From Serripes groenlandicus (lineage: Eukaryota > Mollusca > Bivalvia > Cardiida > Cardiidae): a DNA stretch of 64,000 bases. Both the position numbers and the translations under genes were made by a program. The stretch covers positions 14,746,973 to 14,810,972 of the forward strand of contig JASEVX010000003.1 of the NCBI GenBank assembly GCA_031761405.1, given 5' to 3'. Positions 47,841-58,506 of this stretch are shown here, in pieces (the stretch's first letter is position 1; each line of letters begins with the position of its first letter). The notes below the pieces were generated by a model. The model saw only the letters and a program-made list of their open reading frames with translations. It did no database searches and had not been told where the DNA came from.

Positions 47841-49426
47841 TAGCTCCACTGTTCAGCCAGTCGAGCTTATGTCATGGCGAATTGTCCGTCGTGCATGCGT
47901 CTGTGCGTGCGTGTGTGCGTCCGTTAACTTTTTCCTTTAAACGACTTCTTCTCCCTAACCACTTGGTCAATTTGGTTGAAACTTCATAGGAAGCATCCTC
48001 TCAATGTCCTCCCTTAAATTCCTTCAATTTTTTTTGATCCATCCATAACTCTGGTTTCCATGGCAACCAAAAGAGAAATCTTCTCCGAAAGTGTCAGGCC
48101 GATTTTCAAATAATTTTGTAGAAATGTTCCTTGGGTGACCCTTTATTAGATTCCTTCAAGAAATGTTGATTGGTTGAAAAACATGGCCGCCAGGGAGCGG
48201 GGCTATTTTGCCTTATATAGCTAAAGTGAAAACTTAAAAAATCTTCTTCTCCGAAAGTGTTCAGCTGATTTTCAAATAATTTTGTAGAAATGTTCATTGG
48301 GTGACCCTCTATCAGATTCCTTCAAGCCATGTTGATTGGTCTGAAAACATGGCCACCAGAGGGCGGGGCTATTTTGCCTTATATGACCATAGTGAAAACT
48401 TAAAAAATCTTCTTCTCCGAAAGTGTTGAGCAGATTTTCAAATAATTTTATAGAAATGTTCCTTTGGTGACCATCTATCAGATTCCTTCAAGACATGTTG
48501 ATTGGTTAAAAAACATGGCCACCAGAGGGCGGGGCTATTTTGCCTTATATGGCTAAAGAGAAAACTTAAAAAATCTTCTCCTCCAAAAGTGTTCAGCTGA
48601 TTTTCAAATAATTTTGTAGAAATGTTCATTGGGTGACCCTCTATCAGATTCCTTCAATCCATGTTGATTGATCTGAAAACATGGCCGCCAGAGGGCGGGG
48701 CTATTTTGCCTTATATGACCATAGTGAAAACTTAAAAAATCATCTTCTCCAAAAGTGTTGAGCAGATTTTCGAATAATTTTGTAGAAATGTTCCTTTGGT
48801 GACCCTCTATCAGATTCCTTCAAGCCATGTTGATTGGTTAAAAAACATGGCAGCCAGAGGGCGGGCTATTTTGCCTTATATGGCTAAAGAGAAAACTTAA
48901 AAAATCTTCTCCTCCAAAAGTGTCAGGCCGATTTTCAAATAATTTTGTAGAAATGTTCCTTGGGTGTCCCTTTATTAGATTCCTTCAAGAAATGTTAAAT
49001 GGTTGAAAAACATGGCCGCCAGGGGGTGGGGCTATTTTGCCTTATATAGCTATTGTGAAAACTTAAAAAATCTTCTTCTCTGAAAGTGTTCAGCCGATTT
49101 TCAAATAATTTTGTTTAAATGTTCATTGGATGACCCTCTATCAGATTCCTTCAAGCCATGTTGATTGGTCGAAAAACATGGCCGCCAGAGGACGAGGATA
49201 TTTTGCCTTATATGGCTATAGTGAAAACTTAAAATATCCTCTCCTCCGAAAGTGTCAGGCTGATATTCAAATAATTTTGCAGAAACATTTCTTGGGTGAC
49301 ACTCTACAAGATTCCTTTAAGCCATGGTGGTTTGTCAAAAACATGGCCACCAGGGGGCAGGGCTGTTTGGAGATTTGATTTTTGCCTTATGGCCGTGGAG
49401 CGATACTTGCCCTCTTGGGCCTCTTG
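47841..49426 (+). mobile_element. HINE, ~167-bp monomers, alternate ends
   Basis: Head tagctccactgttcagcc, GTGCGTGC-type microsatellite (47887-47925), about eight monomers of the H1 type, end 'gccctcttgggcctcttg'. Shares monomers with H1 but has different ends. Lies in PIKfyve intron 1, downstream of the Ty3/gypsy element. Confidence 0.8.
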
Positions 49427-49996
49427 TTACAAAGATATTTTCAATGATACCTGCTGTAGATTTGTGTTGTATGTTGGGAAGAGTAAAGTATTTTTGACAA
49501 GCATTTGTGTGTATACATCTACATGTCAATGAATATTGTATGCCAAAGGCTACTTTGTAGATATGTGGATAAACCCTTCCCCACGTCGTACTAGATATCT
49601 GCAGCAGACAACTTTGACAATATCATCTTTTGCCGCAATGATTTTAAAAGTCGTCTCCTGCTGATCATTCATTTACCTGATACAGTATTTTCAAACTTGT
49701 CTGCTGCTTTTAACCCTTTCCCTCATATGACAATTCTGCAGCAGACGACTTTTAGACGTTTTGTGCAATTTCTTCTTTTGTCACTATATTTTCAAAAAAA
49801 GATCAATTTCTCCTTGTGCCACAATGTTTTTAAAAGATGTTGCAGAGCCATCAGAAATCGTCACCATGTTTCTCTCACATACCACAAATCTGTTTGAACA
49901 CATCGAAGCAAAGCTCTGGGAAAACTACATATATGAATGTAAGTTTAAAATGACAACTTTGAAAACAGGGTGAAAAAAGCCTGTAACATTGTTTTC

Positions 49997-50172
49997 AGCC
50001 CTTCCCCATCTGCAGATGCATATTGATGCAATAGCAGCAAACGACTTTTGAAAACATTGTGGCCAAAGGTGAAATTTCTTGTTTTAAGCAATTTCTTCTT
50101 TTGTCACTATGTTTTCAAAAAGCTGTCTGCTGCAGAGGTGTCAGAAAGCATCTATATGAGGGAAAGGGTTAA
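49997..50172. mobile_element. TTAA-type MITE, left end decayed, before PIKfyve exon 2
   Basis: gcccttccccatctgcag ... gagggaaagggttaa with the standard inner inverted blocks. Ends 66 bases before the acceptor of exon 2. Confidence 0.7.
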
Positions 50173-50238
50173 GTAGAAAAGTGTTAATTATGAGGGAATG
50201 AGTTACAGTTTACCATTATGCTAATTATCTCTCACCAG

Positions 50239-50408
50239 AAAAGTCTGCAGAAAGTCAATCTGGGTCGGGCATCTCTGACAAACAAAGTGATCCGTCGTCG
50301 ACAGGCAAAAGTTCCGAGACAGATCAACCAGAGTGCGAAGATGCAACCAAGCGAATTTTCAGTGGCCTTATCACTCGTCTCTCTACTATTCTTGATCGCA
50401 AAGGATCA
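50239..50408 (+). CDS. PIKFYVE: PIKfyve exon 2 (linker before FYVE)
   Basis: Two split-codon bases plus 56 codons, bounded by 'ctctcaccag' and a GTACGT donor. The protein is Ser/Gly/Asp-rich and then forms a short helix (RIFSGLITRLSTILDRKGS) that corresponds to the conserved segment just before the FYVE finger in PIKfyve. Phases fit on both sides: 2 bases in from exon 1 and phase 0 out to exon 3. The intron between this exon and exon 1 is about 7.3 kb and contains the Ty3/gypsy element and HINE-like arrays. A degraded MITE ends at about 50172, 66 bases upstream of the acceptor. Confidence 0.85.
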
Positions 50409-50829
50409 GTACGTACTTTTAAGTAATTTTCATCCCTTTCCCAGCTGCTGTGATATGACAGGAAGATTGTTGGAATGACATTTAACCCAAATCAATCAAT
50501 TAATATCCTTTCCTCACATATATACAAGTCTGCAGATAGATGCAGGAGATGACTTTAAAGATTTCTTTACAAGAACAAAGAAAAATCTCAACAAGTGATT
50601 GTTTAATATTTGGAATATGGGGTTGGGTTGAAAGCATTGTTGCAGAAGCAGAAATTGCTTGTTATGAGCAGTTTCTCCTTTTGCCTGTTTGTTTTCAAAA
50701 GTCATCTCCTGCATATGTTTCAAAAAGCGTCTGTAATCGGGAAAGGATTTATTACACGGGTTTCATGGAAAAGTGTACTGTCACAGTTGTATGATTCAAA
50801 TACTGATAACACGCAATACCCGAAAACAA

Positions 50830-51058
50830 TTAACCCTTTCCCTCATACAGCAAATATGCAGCAGATGCCTTTGAAAATGTCTACTAAAAAATATGGGAAG
50901 TTTCTATAATTGTAAGTATAATTATTGAAAAAAGTTTAAAACATTGTGGCAAAAGGAGAAACTGCTCGTTTTGAGCAATTTCTTCTTTTGTCACAATGTT
51001 TTCAAAAGTCGTCTGCTGCAGAGGCATCAAAAGGCATTTATATCAGGGAAAGGGTTAG
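50830..51058. mobile_element. TTAA-type MITE ending 24 bases before the FYVE exon
   Basis: ttaaccctttccctcatac ... cagggaaagggttag. Central gctcgttttgagcaa hairpin and gtcgtctgctgcaga are intact, with only the last A of the right TTAA changed. Confidence 0.8.
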
Positions 51059-51082
51059 GCATATTTTTTGTTTTTATTGTAG

Positions 51083-51272
51083 ATTCCCCAAGTCTACAGA
51101 GACGGTGATTTTAAGCAGTATTGGATGCCAGACAGCAGTTGTAAGGAATGCTACGACTGTGGGGATAAGTTCACAACATTTATGCGCACGCATCACTGTC
51201 GCATCTGCGGCCAGATTTTCTGCAATGCATGCTGTAACCAGGAACTCTCAGGGAAAATTATTGGGTATAAAG
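51083..51272 (+). CDS. PIKFYVE: PIKfyve exon 3: FYVE zinc finger (first three Cys pairs)
   Basis: 63 codons plus one base, with acceptor 'tttttattgtag' and donor GTAACA. It encodes the start of a FYVE domain, which binds PI3P on early and late endosomes. Visible motifs are the WxxD motif (QYWMPD), the first CxxC (ECYDC), the HHCRICG core and the FCNACC pair. The fourth Cys pair (CSYC) is in the next exon. The match to the PIKfyve-type FYVE (KQYWMPDSxCKECYDC start) is strong and specific. Oddity: the residue before HHCR is Thr (codon ACG at the usual Arg/Lys position of R(R/K)HHCR). The exon leaves phase 1. A MITE (50830-51058) ends 24 bases before the acceptor, so the branch point probably lies in or beside transposon sequence. 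Confidence 0.96.
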
Positions 51273-51348
51273 GTAACATAATTCAGAAGACTAGATAAGA
51301 GGGAGAGAACATGTCTTTTCCCCACAATATTTCTCTTATTACTCGACC

Positions 51349-51423
51349 AAATCCTATTTTGCTGGTACTCAAAAGAATCGTCTCAATGAGACGATTCTTT
51401 TGAGTACCCACAAAATAGGGTTT
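51349..51423. repeat. Palindrome, ~35-bp arms
   Basis: cctattttgctggtactcaa ... and its near-exact inverse, centred at about 51385 (gtctcaatgagac). A single arm with changes (tcctattttgttggtactc) is at about 42205-42250, so this is a mobile or duplicated foldback. Intron 3 of PIKfyve. Confidence 0.8.
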
Positions 51424-51547
51424 GAATGTCAAATATGGATTTTAGAACATGAAATCTAGAGCTCTGATAATTGGTTTTGATTTCATGAAAGTTGTTATAA
51501 TAGTTAAATCTGTAGCCAGGTTTACTGTAATATGTGCTGAATCCTAG

Positions 51548-51577
51548 AGCTCTCAGGGAAAATGATGTGTTATAAAG
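51548..51577 (+). pseudogene. Partial duplicate of the 3' end of PIKfyve exon 3
   Basis: 30 bases matching 51243-51272 at 25 of 30 positions, followed by the same donor start (gtaacat). An AG directly precedes it ('gaatcctag'). It lies 305 bases downstream of the original exon end, in the same orientation. It looks like a decayed local duplication of exon end plus splice donor. Whether it is ever spliced cannot be told. Confidence 0.7.
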
Positions 51578-51594
51578 GTAACATTATTGTTTTT

Positions 51595-54260
51595 ATACGC
51601 CGCCGGAGGCTGTAGTATATTGGCGTCATCTTCTCCGTCTGTCCGTCCGTACGTCCATTTCTTGTGAACGCAACTCCTCCTACGTTTCTGACCGTATCTT
51701 TTCAAAACTTGGTCAATGTCATAACTATAATGTGTAGATGTGCATGAAGCGGCGATCTTCCGGTTCATTGATATTTGCAAGATTTATGTCCCTTGTAACT
51801 TAGTCTGTAGCTGATTGATATTGCAGCCTTGTGAATGCAACTCCTCCTATGTTTCTGACCGAATCTTTTAAAAACTTGGTCAATGTCATGACTATAATGG
51901 GTAGATGTGCATGAACCGGTGATTTTCCGGTTCATTGATTTTTGCAAGATTTATGTCCCTTGTAACTTAGTCTCTGTAGCTGATTGATATTGCAGCCTTG
52001 TGAACGCAACTCCTCCTATGTTTTTGACTGAAGCTTTTCAAAACTTGGTCAATGTCATTACAATAATGGGTAGATGTGCATGAAGCGGTGATTTTCTGGT
52101 TCATTGATTTTTGCAAGATTTATGTCCCTTGTAACTTAGTCTCTGTAGCTGATTGATATTGCAGCCTTCTGAACGCAACTCCTCCTATGTTTCTGACTGA
52201 ATCTTTTCAAAACTTGGTCAATGTCATTACTATAATGGGTAGATGTGCATGAAGCGGTGATTTTCCAGTTCATTGATTTTTGCAAGATTTTTGTCCCTCG
52301 AAACTTAGTCTCTGTAGCTGATTGATATTGCAGCTTTGTGAACGCAACTCTTCATATGTTTCTGACTGAATCTTTTCAAAACTTGGTCAATGTCATGAAT
52401 ATAATGGGTAGATGTGCATGACGCGGCGATTTTCCGGTTCATTGATTTTTGCAAGATTTATGTCCCTTGTAACTTAGTCTCTGTAGCTGATTGATATTGC
52501 GGCTTGTGAACGCAACTCTTCCTACGTTTATGACTGAATCTTTTCAAAACTTGGTCAATATCACTACTATAATGGGTAGATGTGCATGAAGCAGGGATTT
52601 TCCGGTTCAGCAATTTTTGTCCCCCGCTTTTAGCGAAAGCTGGGGACTATTATTTCTCATTCGTCAGTCCGTCAGTCCGTCCGTCAGTCCGTCCGTCAGT
52701 CACGCTGTCACAAAAACTTTAACCTTGGTCATAACTTCTGAACCGTAATAGGTACTGCTTTCATATTTCACATGTGTATTCCTTGTGACAACCCCTTTCC
52801 ATCAATACCAATTTTTTTGACCTTTTGACCTTGACCCTGACGAGTTATGGCCCTTTACCCCTATGTATGACTAAATTCATTTCCGGGCTATTTCTCTGCA
52901 ACCGCTTTTTGGAATTTTATGAAACTTCATAGGAAGGATCACCACCAAGTGTAGATGCGCATATCGTGTTTGCGTTCCGGTTGGATTATTTTGCACGGAG
53001 TTATGGCCCTTTACCCCACCATCAGGCTATGTATGACTAAATTCATTTCCGGGCTATTTCTCTGCAACCGCTTTTTGGAATTTTATGAAACTTCATAGGA
53101 AGGATCACCACCAAGTGTAGATGCGCATATCGTGTTTGCGTTCCGGTTGGATTATTTTTCACGGAGTTATGGCCCTTTACTCCACCATCAGGCTATGTAT
53201 GACTAAATTCATTTCCGGGCTATTTCTCTGCAACCGCTTTTTGGAATTTTATGAAACTTCATAGGAAGGATCACCACCAAGTGTAGATGCGCATATCGTG
53301 TTTGCGTTCCGGTTGGACTATTTTGCACGGAGTTATGGCCCTTTACCCCACCATCAGGCTATGTATGACTAAATTCATTTCCGGGCTATTTCTCTGCAAC
53401 CGCTTTTTGGAATTTTATGAAACTTCATAGGAAGGATCACCACCAAGTGTAGATGCGCATATCGTGTTTGCGTTCCGGTTGGATTATTTTTCACGGAGTT
53501 ATGGCCCTTTACTCCACCATCAGGCTATGTATGACTAAATTCATTTCCGGGCTATTTCTCTGCAACCGCTTTTTGGAATTTTATGAAACTTTATAGGAAG
53601 GATCACCACCAAGTGTAGATGCGCATATCGTGTTTGCGTTCCGGTTGGATGATTTTTCACGGAGTTTTACCCCACCATCCGGCTATGTATGACTTAATTC
53701 ATTTCCGGGCTATCTCTCTGCAACCGCTTTTTGGAATTTGATGAAACTTTATAGGAAGGATCACCACCAAGTGTAGATGCGCATATCGTGTTTGCGTTCC
53801 GGTTGGATTATTTTTCACGGAGTTATGGCCCTTTACTCCACCATCAGGCTATGTATGACTAAATTCATTTCCGGGCTATTTCTCTGCAACCGCTTTTTGG
53901 AATTTTATGAAACTTCATAGGAAGGATCACCACCAAGTGTAGATGCGCATATCGTGTTTGCGTTCCGGTTGGATGATTTTTCACGGAGTTATGGCCCTTA
54001 CTTCTGAATCGTAATAGGTACTGCTTTCATATTTCACATGTGTATTCCTTGTGACAACCCCTTTCCATCAATACCATTTTTTGTGACCTTGACCCTGGCG
54101 GGGGACCATGATTCTCTGAATTTGCTTGTTGCAATAGTTATGCCTTTCGAAACTTGGTCTCTATAGCATATTCACTTGAGAATGCAACTCAAGTTTCCAA
54201 ACAGGTAGTGCATAAAGCAGGGATTATCCGGTAGAGTGATTTTTGCAAGAGTTATGCTCA
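51595..54260 (+). mobile_element. Satellite-bearing element, ~160-bp monomers (outer)
   Basis: Head 'atacgccgccggaggctg' and GTCCGTCC stretch, then six or more monomers (gaacgcaactcctcctatg, acttggtcaatgtcat, tagatgtgcatgaagc). After the nested element a decayed last monomer follows (54129-54240). Right end not clear. Confidence 0.7.
52619..54128 (+). mobile_element. Nested satellite element with seven 166-bp monomers
   Basis: Inserted in a T-run of the outer array. Left end gtcccccgc with foldback (gctttt...aaagctgggga) and GTCC/GTCA microsatellite (52660-52700). Monomer marks (ccgggcta) are at 52883, 53049, 53215, 53381, 53547, 53705 and 53871: 166-base periods with one 158. Right end ggcgggggacc, then gcttg. 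Monomers are almost identical. Confidence 0.85.
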
Positions 54261-54341
54261 GAAGGAAAAAAGGATACATATCGACACTGCCATTTGACCT
54301 ACTTTCATATCAGAAGCCTCTATAGGGTTCTATCTCTGTTT

Positions 54342-54532
54342 TCTTTCGGGCGATGTTTTCCATTGCCTCTCACCTCTGATCTATGTGAGAAAGTAGTCAG
54401 TGGCTTCGAAAGAATGTTGTGTAAGTACTGGTGTGGGAAAGCCAGGAAAACATGGGTAGGTGCACTGACCGCCGTGATATGACCAAAGCTGTTGAAAGCG
54501 GCGTTAAACTCCAAACAAACAAAACAAACAAA
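54342..54532 (+). mobile_element. SINE-c with 13-bp target duplication
   Basis: Starts further in than 18508 (tctttcgggcgatg) and shares the rest almost exactly, including gtgatatgaccaaagctg and the aacaaac tail. tctatctctgttt flanks both sides (54329-54341, 54533-54545). Confidence 0.85.
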
Positions 54533-54589
54533 TCTATCTCTGTTTATATGTATTCTATTTTCTTTAGTTAATACCAAAGTCAGCTAGGC

Positions 54590-54760
54590 TGGTAAGCAGA
54601 GTAAGACTTTCAACTCTGAACAGGTGTGGATAAACTGTTTTGCTCAAGGAAACACCCGGCTGCCCCTGCAGGGATCGAACCTACTACCCAGGCAACCATG
54701 ATCTCAGGTCCCTGTCTCTTCCAGCTAAGCTAACTGGTCTCACAGACTTCATTTTGAGCT
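54590..54760 (-). mobile_element. tRNA-derived SINE (minus strand)
   Basis: Read on the minus strand: agttagcttagctggaagag (A-box-like), then ggttcgatccctgcagggg (B-box-like) at normal tRNA spacing, followed by non-tRNA sequence. No cloverleaf can be completed, so not a tRNA gene. Confidence 0.6.
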
Positions 54761-54840
54761 TATGTATACAGACATGTTAAAAGCAATAATTAAAAGGACC
54801 AATCTTGATCTTTATATTTTGTGGCGGCACTGGCACTCTT

Positions 54841-55089
54841 TGTCGTATAATAACTCAAAACACACAACTAGTTTATAAGATATTTAATACACAGTCTGAC
54901 AGGGTAGTGAGCCGACGGCCATTGCCGGTCTACCTACAATAGTCTAACTCCTTTGTTTATATAGAGCCTTCTCTTGACAGGTGGTTACGTATATCGTAGA
55001 CAGTTATTAAGATGTAACCTGTCATTCAGAATACTTCATATATACGTGAACACCCCGTCCTAAATAAGAATAATATCCATTATTCTACA
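54841..55089 (-). repeat. Solo or 3' LTR-like remnant (second LTR element)
   Basis: About 249 bases bounded by TGT...ACA. Read on the minus strand it starts TGTAGAATAATGG directly after a purine tract (ATTGGGAGG, 55090-55099), contains a TATATAAA box (near 54959) and ends TATACGACA. That order, tract then LTR on the minus strand, fits the 3' LTR of an element whose pol fragment lies at 55869-55985 on the same strand. No partner LTR was seen. Confidence 0.5.
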
Positions 55090-55817
55090 CCTCCCAATGT
55101 CGATTTGAAAAAAGGATAAATATCCAACACTGGTGTAGGCTGAAAACTAACAGGAAAGGTCATTAAACTCCAAATCAACAATAATATTTTAACAAACAAT
55201 AAAACATGATAAATAAGGAGTTGACGTTATAACACCAAACTTGAAGTATGGTGTGAAATATAATACACACATATTCATAGTATTCCATATTAATTAACGA
55301 TATTATAATAAATGAGTGTCTTTAGGTCTGTTTTTTGGAATCTGTAGTGTCTGCAACTTTAAGGTGAATGATTGTTCCATAATGTGCATTCTGCTTCATG
55401 ACTCAGAATGGCACAAAATCGTTGATTGATATCGCCTCAGGTTGTTTTGTTTTCCTGTCTTTCCTGTATCGTCCATCGTCCGATCGTGAAACATATCTTG
55501 AAAGTGCCGTAGGGGAATTTGTTTTGACTTGAAGATTGTGGATTCCGAATGATAATTATTTTTTTCATATCACTTGAACAGTTCTTAAACCAAAATGAGG
55601 TTTTGAAAAGGAATAGTAGTCACTTTTAATGCTAATAGTTGTACAGCGTTGGTTGTTTAGTCGGTGGAAACATCGCCGGTTGTTGTCGGTTGGCTGGAGA
55701 ATAGTGGAACATTACTCCGAAATAATCCTACAAACGTGTTGGCTGTCTGGTGCCCACGCAGTTTCGAACCTGTGCATGCGTAGAAGCTGTCTGGTACCCG
55801 TTCGATGTTCCGCTACC

Positions 55818-55876
55818 CGGGCTATTTTGCCTTATATGGCTATAGTGCAAACTTAAAAAATCTTCTTCTCCAAAAG
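55818..55876. mobile_element. HINE monomer fragment fused to RT remnant
   Basis: One partial copy of the ~167-base monomer (gctattttgccttatatgg ... aatcttcttctccaaaag) abutting the reverse transcriptase remnant. No element ends are visible. Confidence 0.7.
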
Positions 55877-55985
55877 GTAATCTATTGAACTCATATAAGC
55901 CAAAAGGTGTAGTAAAGGCTGTCTTTTCCTTGTCGGACTCCTTAAGTTCAATTTGGTGGTATGAGTTTGATAGGTCCAAAGTCTT
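55869..55985 (-). pseudogene. Reverse transcriptase fragment of a Ty3/gypsy-type element
   Basis: About 38 codons on the minus strand read TLDLSNSYHQIEL and TTPFGLYEFNRLPFG. This is the part of Ty3/gypsy reverse transcriptase that carries the first catalytic Asp and the substrate-binding loop. The frame then runs straight into a fragment of HINE monomer (55818-55876), so the retroelement was cut or overwritten there. The catalytic SDD/YxDD block is absent. It differs from the intact element's RT (LDLKSGYNQ), so it belongs to another family. Confidence 0.85.
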
Positions 55986-55999
55986 CTACTTCAATGTCA

Positions 56000-57430
56000 G
56001 ACCACTTTTTTTCTCAATGTTTACATTGTAATTTCTGAATAAACTGTAACATTTTTAAATTTGGCTTGAAACATAATACTGCAATAAACTCCGACATATT
56101 GAAATCAAAATTACACAATATGGGGAAATTGAATGCCCTGTAATCTGACGTTTGACTAGAATAAGAGGTGACTATTGAGGCCAAAAGAGCTATCACAATA
56201 GTAAATTCATATTGCGATAGTATTGCAATAGTCTAGAATAGAAACTATTGCGATACTATCACAATAGTTTTTTTTGTAACCTTTTAACCCTTACAGTGCT
56301 ATATTGTTTGAATATTTTCTTCAAATTCTCTTGTAGAATGGTATGTTCATATATGACATTATTTCAATGTTGAATATTGAATAAGTGTACAAACCAGGGA
56401 CATATCTACGTCCCTGTACAAACTCTATATGTTTTTTGTTCAATATAGAATTACCATCATTTTAAGTGAGACTTTATTTTCAAATTGTAACAAAATTAAT
56501 GTTTACTGAAATAACCTGCAATCAATTACACATATTCTTATAATAAAACAAAAACATAAACCAGAAGACGCCTTAGAATTGATAAATTTATGAAATATTC
56601 ATGCTAATTCATTCATTAGGAGTTATTCCAAAAAATGTTGCATTACCCCACCCACCGGTGTTATACGGGGATTTCAATTTGCGAAGGGTTTGTTGGTCCT
56701 CATATTTATTGAAAATAGTGATATGTTCCCAAAGCATTTTTTTCAAAGTCATCATCATTCAGATAACATGCCAAATAATTCTCGAGATTTGCATCGGTCT
56801 GAATTTGCAAAACGCTTTTGGCGAATAATGGCTTGAGCGGCTGGGGCAATTCGCAAGAATAAATCAAGAATACGTCGCTTGGAGATTCTCAATCAGTGTC
56901 AAACTGGTCAGAATCAAACAAAGAAAACTATCCTGCGTACAAATTCACCGTAACTGATACGTGGGATGATTTAAATTCCTCTTACGAGGCGATTTTCCAA
57001 ACATGCCTGCAAAAATATTTTCGCCGTCCGCCATTTTAAAAATTGGACTTTCCCGCGATTTCATCACATGTAAAATTAAAAGTTATTTTTAGTAGTTTCC
57101 AAATTTATTGACCAATCAAATTTGAAGAAATTCGTGAATCCTTTTCTGATTTGCAATTATGGGTGGCCTTTGCTTATAGTGGGAATTTCCCATATTTACA
57201 CCACTAGCTTTCATCTGTATCAATTGGAGGCTTTAATTAAAATAACAGAAATTGTCGTGTGATAAAGCGCTGCGCTGAGCGGACCAGGTTTATATTCTAT
57301 GCAACAACTGAAGACAGATACGGACACGTAAAAAAAAAAAACATCGCAAATTTTGAACCAAAAAAGATTTTGACTCGGGGGCTTTTTTATGGGTCGGTCG
57401 GGTAAGGACAAACCTATTCTTATTTATGGC
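56000..57430. other. No gene or known element
   Basis: AT-rich PIKfyve intron sequence, apart from the inverted repeat at 56209-56268 and a small cagggac/gtccctg palindrome near 56393-56418. Confidence 0.5.
56209..56268. repeat. Inverted repeat of 'actattgcgata' strings
   Basis: attgcgatagtattgcaata on the left and actattgcgatactatcaca on the right pair with a short spacer. The surrounding 56000-57420 holds no element or gene I can name. Confidence 0.65.
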
Positions 57431-57686
57431 CTTGGCAGGGCTATTTTGCATTATATGGCTATAGTGAAAACTTAAAAAAAATTCTCCTCCAAAAGTGTCA
57501 GGCCAATTTTCAAATAATTTTGTAGAAATGTTCCTAGGGTGACCCTCTATCAGATTCCTTCAAGCCAAGTTGATTGGTCAGAAACTATGGCCGCCAGGGG
57601 GCGGGCCTTATATAGCTAAAGTAAAAAAAAAAAAAAATCAGGTGAGCCAATCCTGGCATGGATTGCCAATCATCATGGCCCTCTTG
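57431..57686 (+). mobile_element. 5'-truncated HINE, ~167-bp monomer
   Basis: One and a half monomers and the intact right end (aggtgagcc, a longer foldback with catggattgccaatc, ggccctcttg). Confidence 0.75.
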
Positions 57687-57785
57687 TCTTTATTTTTGCC
57701 TAGATCATTTCAAAGTCGTCTGCTGCAGATTTGTTGTATGTTGGAAAGTGTTTTTTTTTAGCAGAGCACCACTATGAAGTATTTT

Positions 57786-58316
57786 TAGCTCTACTGGCCA
57801 AAGGCCAGAAGGGCTTATGTCGTGGCGATTTGTCCGTCGTCCGTGCGTGCGTGCGTCCGTGCGTCCGTAAACAATTTCTTGTTAACACGATACAGTCTTT
57901 ACTTTTGATTGTATCTCAACCAAACTTATACAGTAGTAAGATATCCATGAGAGCTCGGTTCCTTTCGAAAACCAGCCAGATCCGCCTATGCATGACTGGA
58001 TTATGGCCCTTGAAATTGTCCAAATTGCTGTAATTGAGCATGTGAACAAAATAGAGGCTCCATTTACTATCTGATCTTCACCAAACTTAGATAGTAGTTA
58101 AATATTGATGAGAGCTTGGTTCCTTTTGAAAACCAGCCAGATCCACCCATGCAAGACTGGATTATGGCCCATGAAATTGTAAAAATTGCTATAATACAGC
58201 TTGTGAACACAAAAGAGCCTCCATTTACTATCCGATCTTCACCATACATACATGCTCTGTATTGAAAATGACCAAAGAACCATACCAGTAGAGCATAGGC
58301 CCTCATGGGCCTCTTG
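57786..58316 (+). mobile_element. HINE ending 12 bases before PIKfyve exon 4
   Basis: Full element of the 'agctctactggccaaagg' family: foldback head, GTGCGTCC microsatellite (57836-57868), three monomers, end 'cctcatgggcctcttg'. Directly after it come only 'tttcctttccag' and the exon, so any branch point for this acceptor must lie inside the element. Confidence 0.85.
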
Positions 58317-58328
58317 TTTCCTTTCCAG

Positions 58329-58506
58329 GAAGTATAGTGTTTGTTCTTATTGCGACCAGATTGTTCAGAATTACGCGCAGAAGGCCAGCCCCTCAGGGGA
58401 CCCAAAAGTCACGAAGGAACCCCTAGATAAATGTTTACAGACAGTGGAACTCCTTTCCCCTGAGCCAGCTGTCAACAAACAGTCCCACCTGAATATACAT
58501 ATATAG
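58329..58506 (+). CDS. PIKFYVE: PIKfyve exon 4: end of FYVE domain and linker; frame problem at acceptor
   Basis: After 'tttcctttccag' (AG at 58327-58328) the frame from 58330 reads KYSVCSYCDQIVQNYAQ. This supplies the last CxxC pair of the FYVE finger with the same spacing as in PIKfyve. It then gives an acidic, Pro-rich linker until a TAG at 58504-58506. Two things do not fit. Exon 3 leaves one base, so two bases are needed before AAG at 58330, but only one G lies after the AG; one base seems to be missing at the junction. The 3' border is also unclear: no strong donor precedes the TAG, and the only phase-2 GT that would lead cleanly into the next exon is weak (near 58483). A HINE-like element ends at 58316, leaving only 12 bases of tract. 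Either the assembly lacks one G here, or a non-canonical or extra exon is used. Confidence 0.72.
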
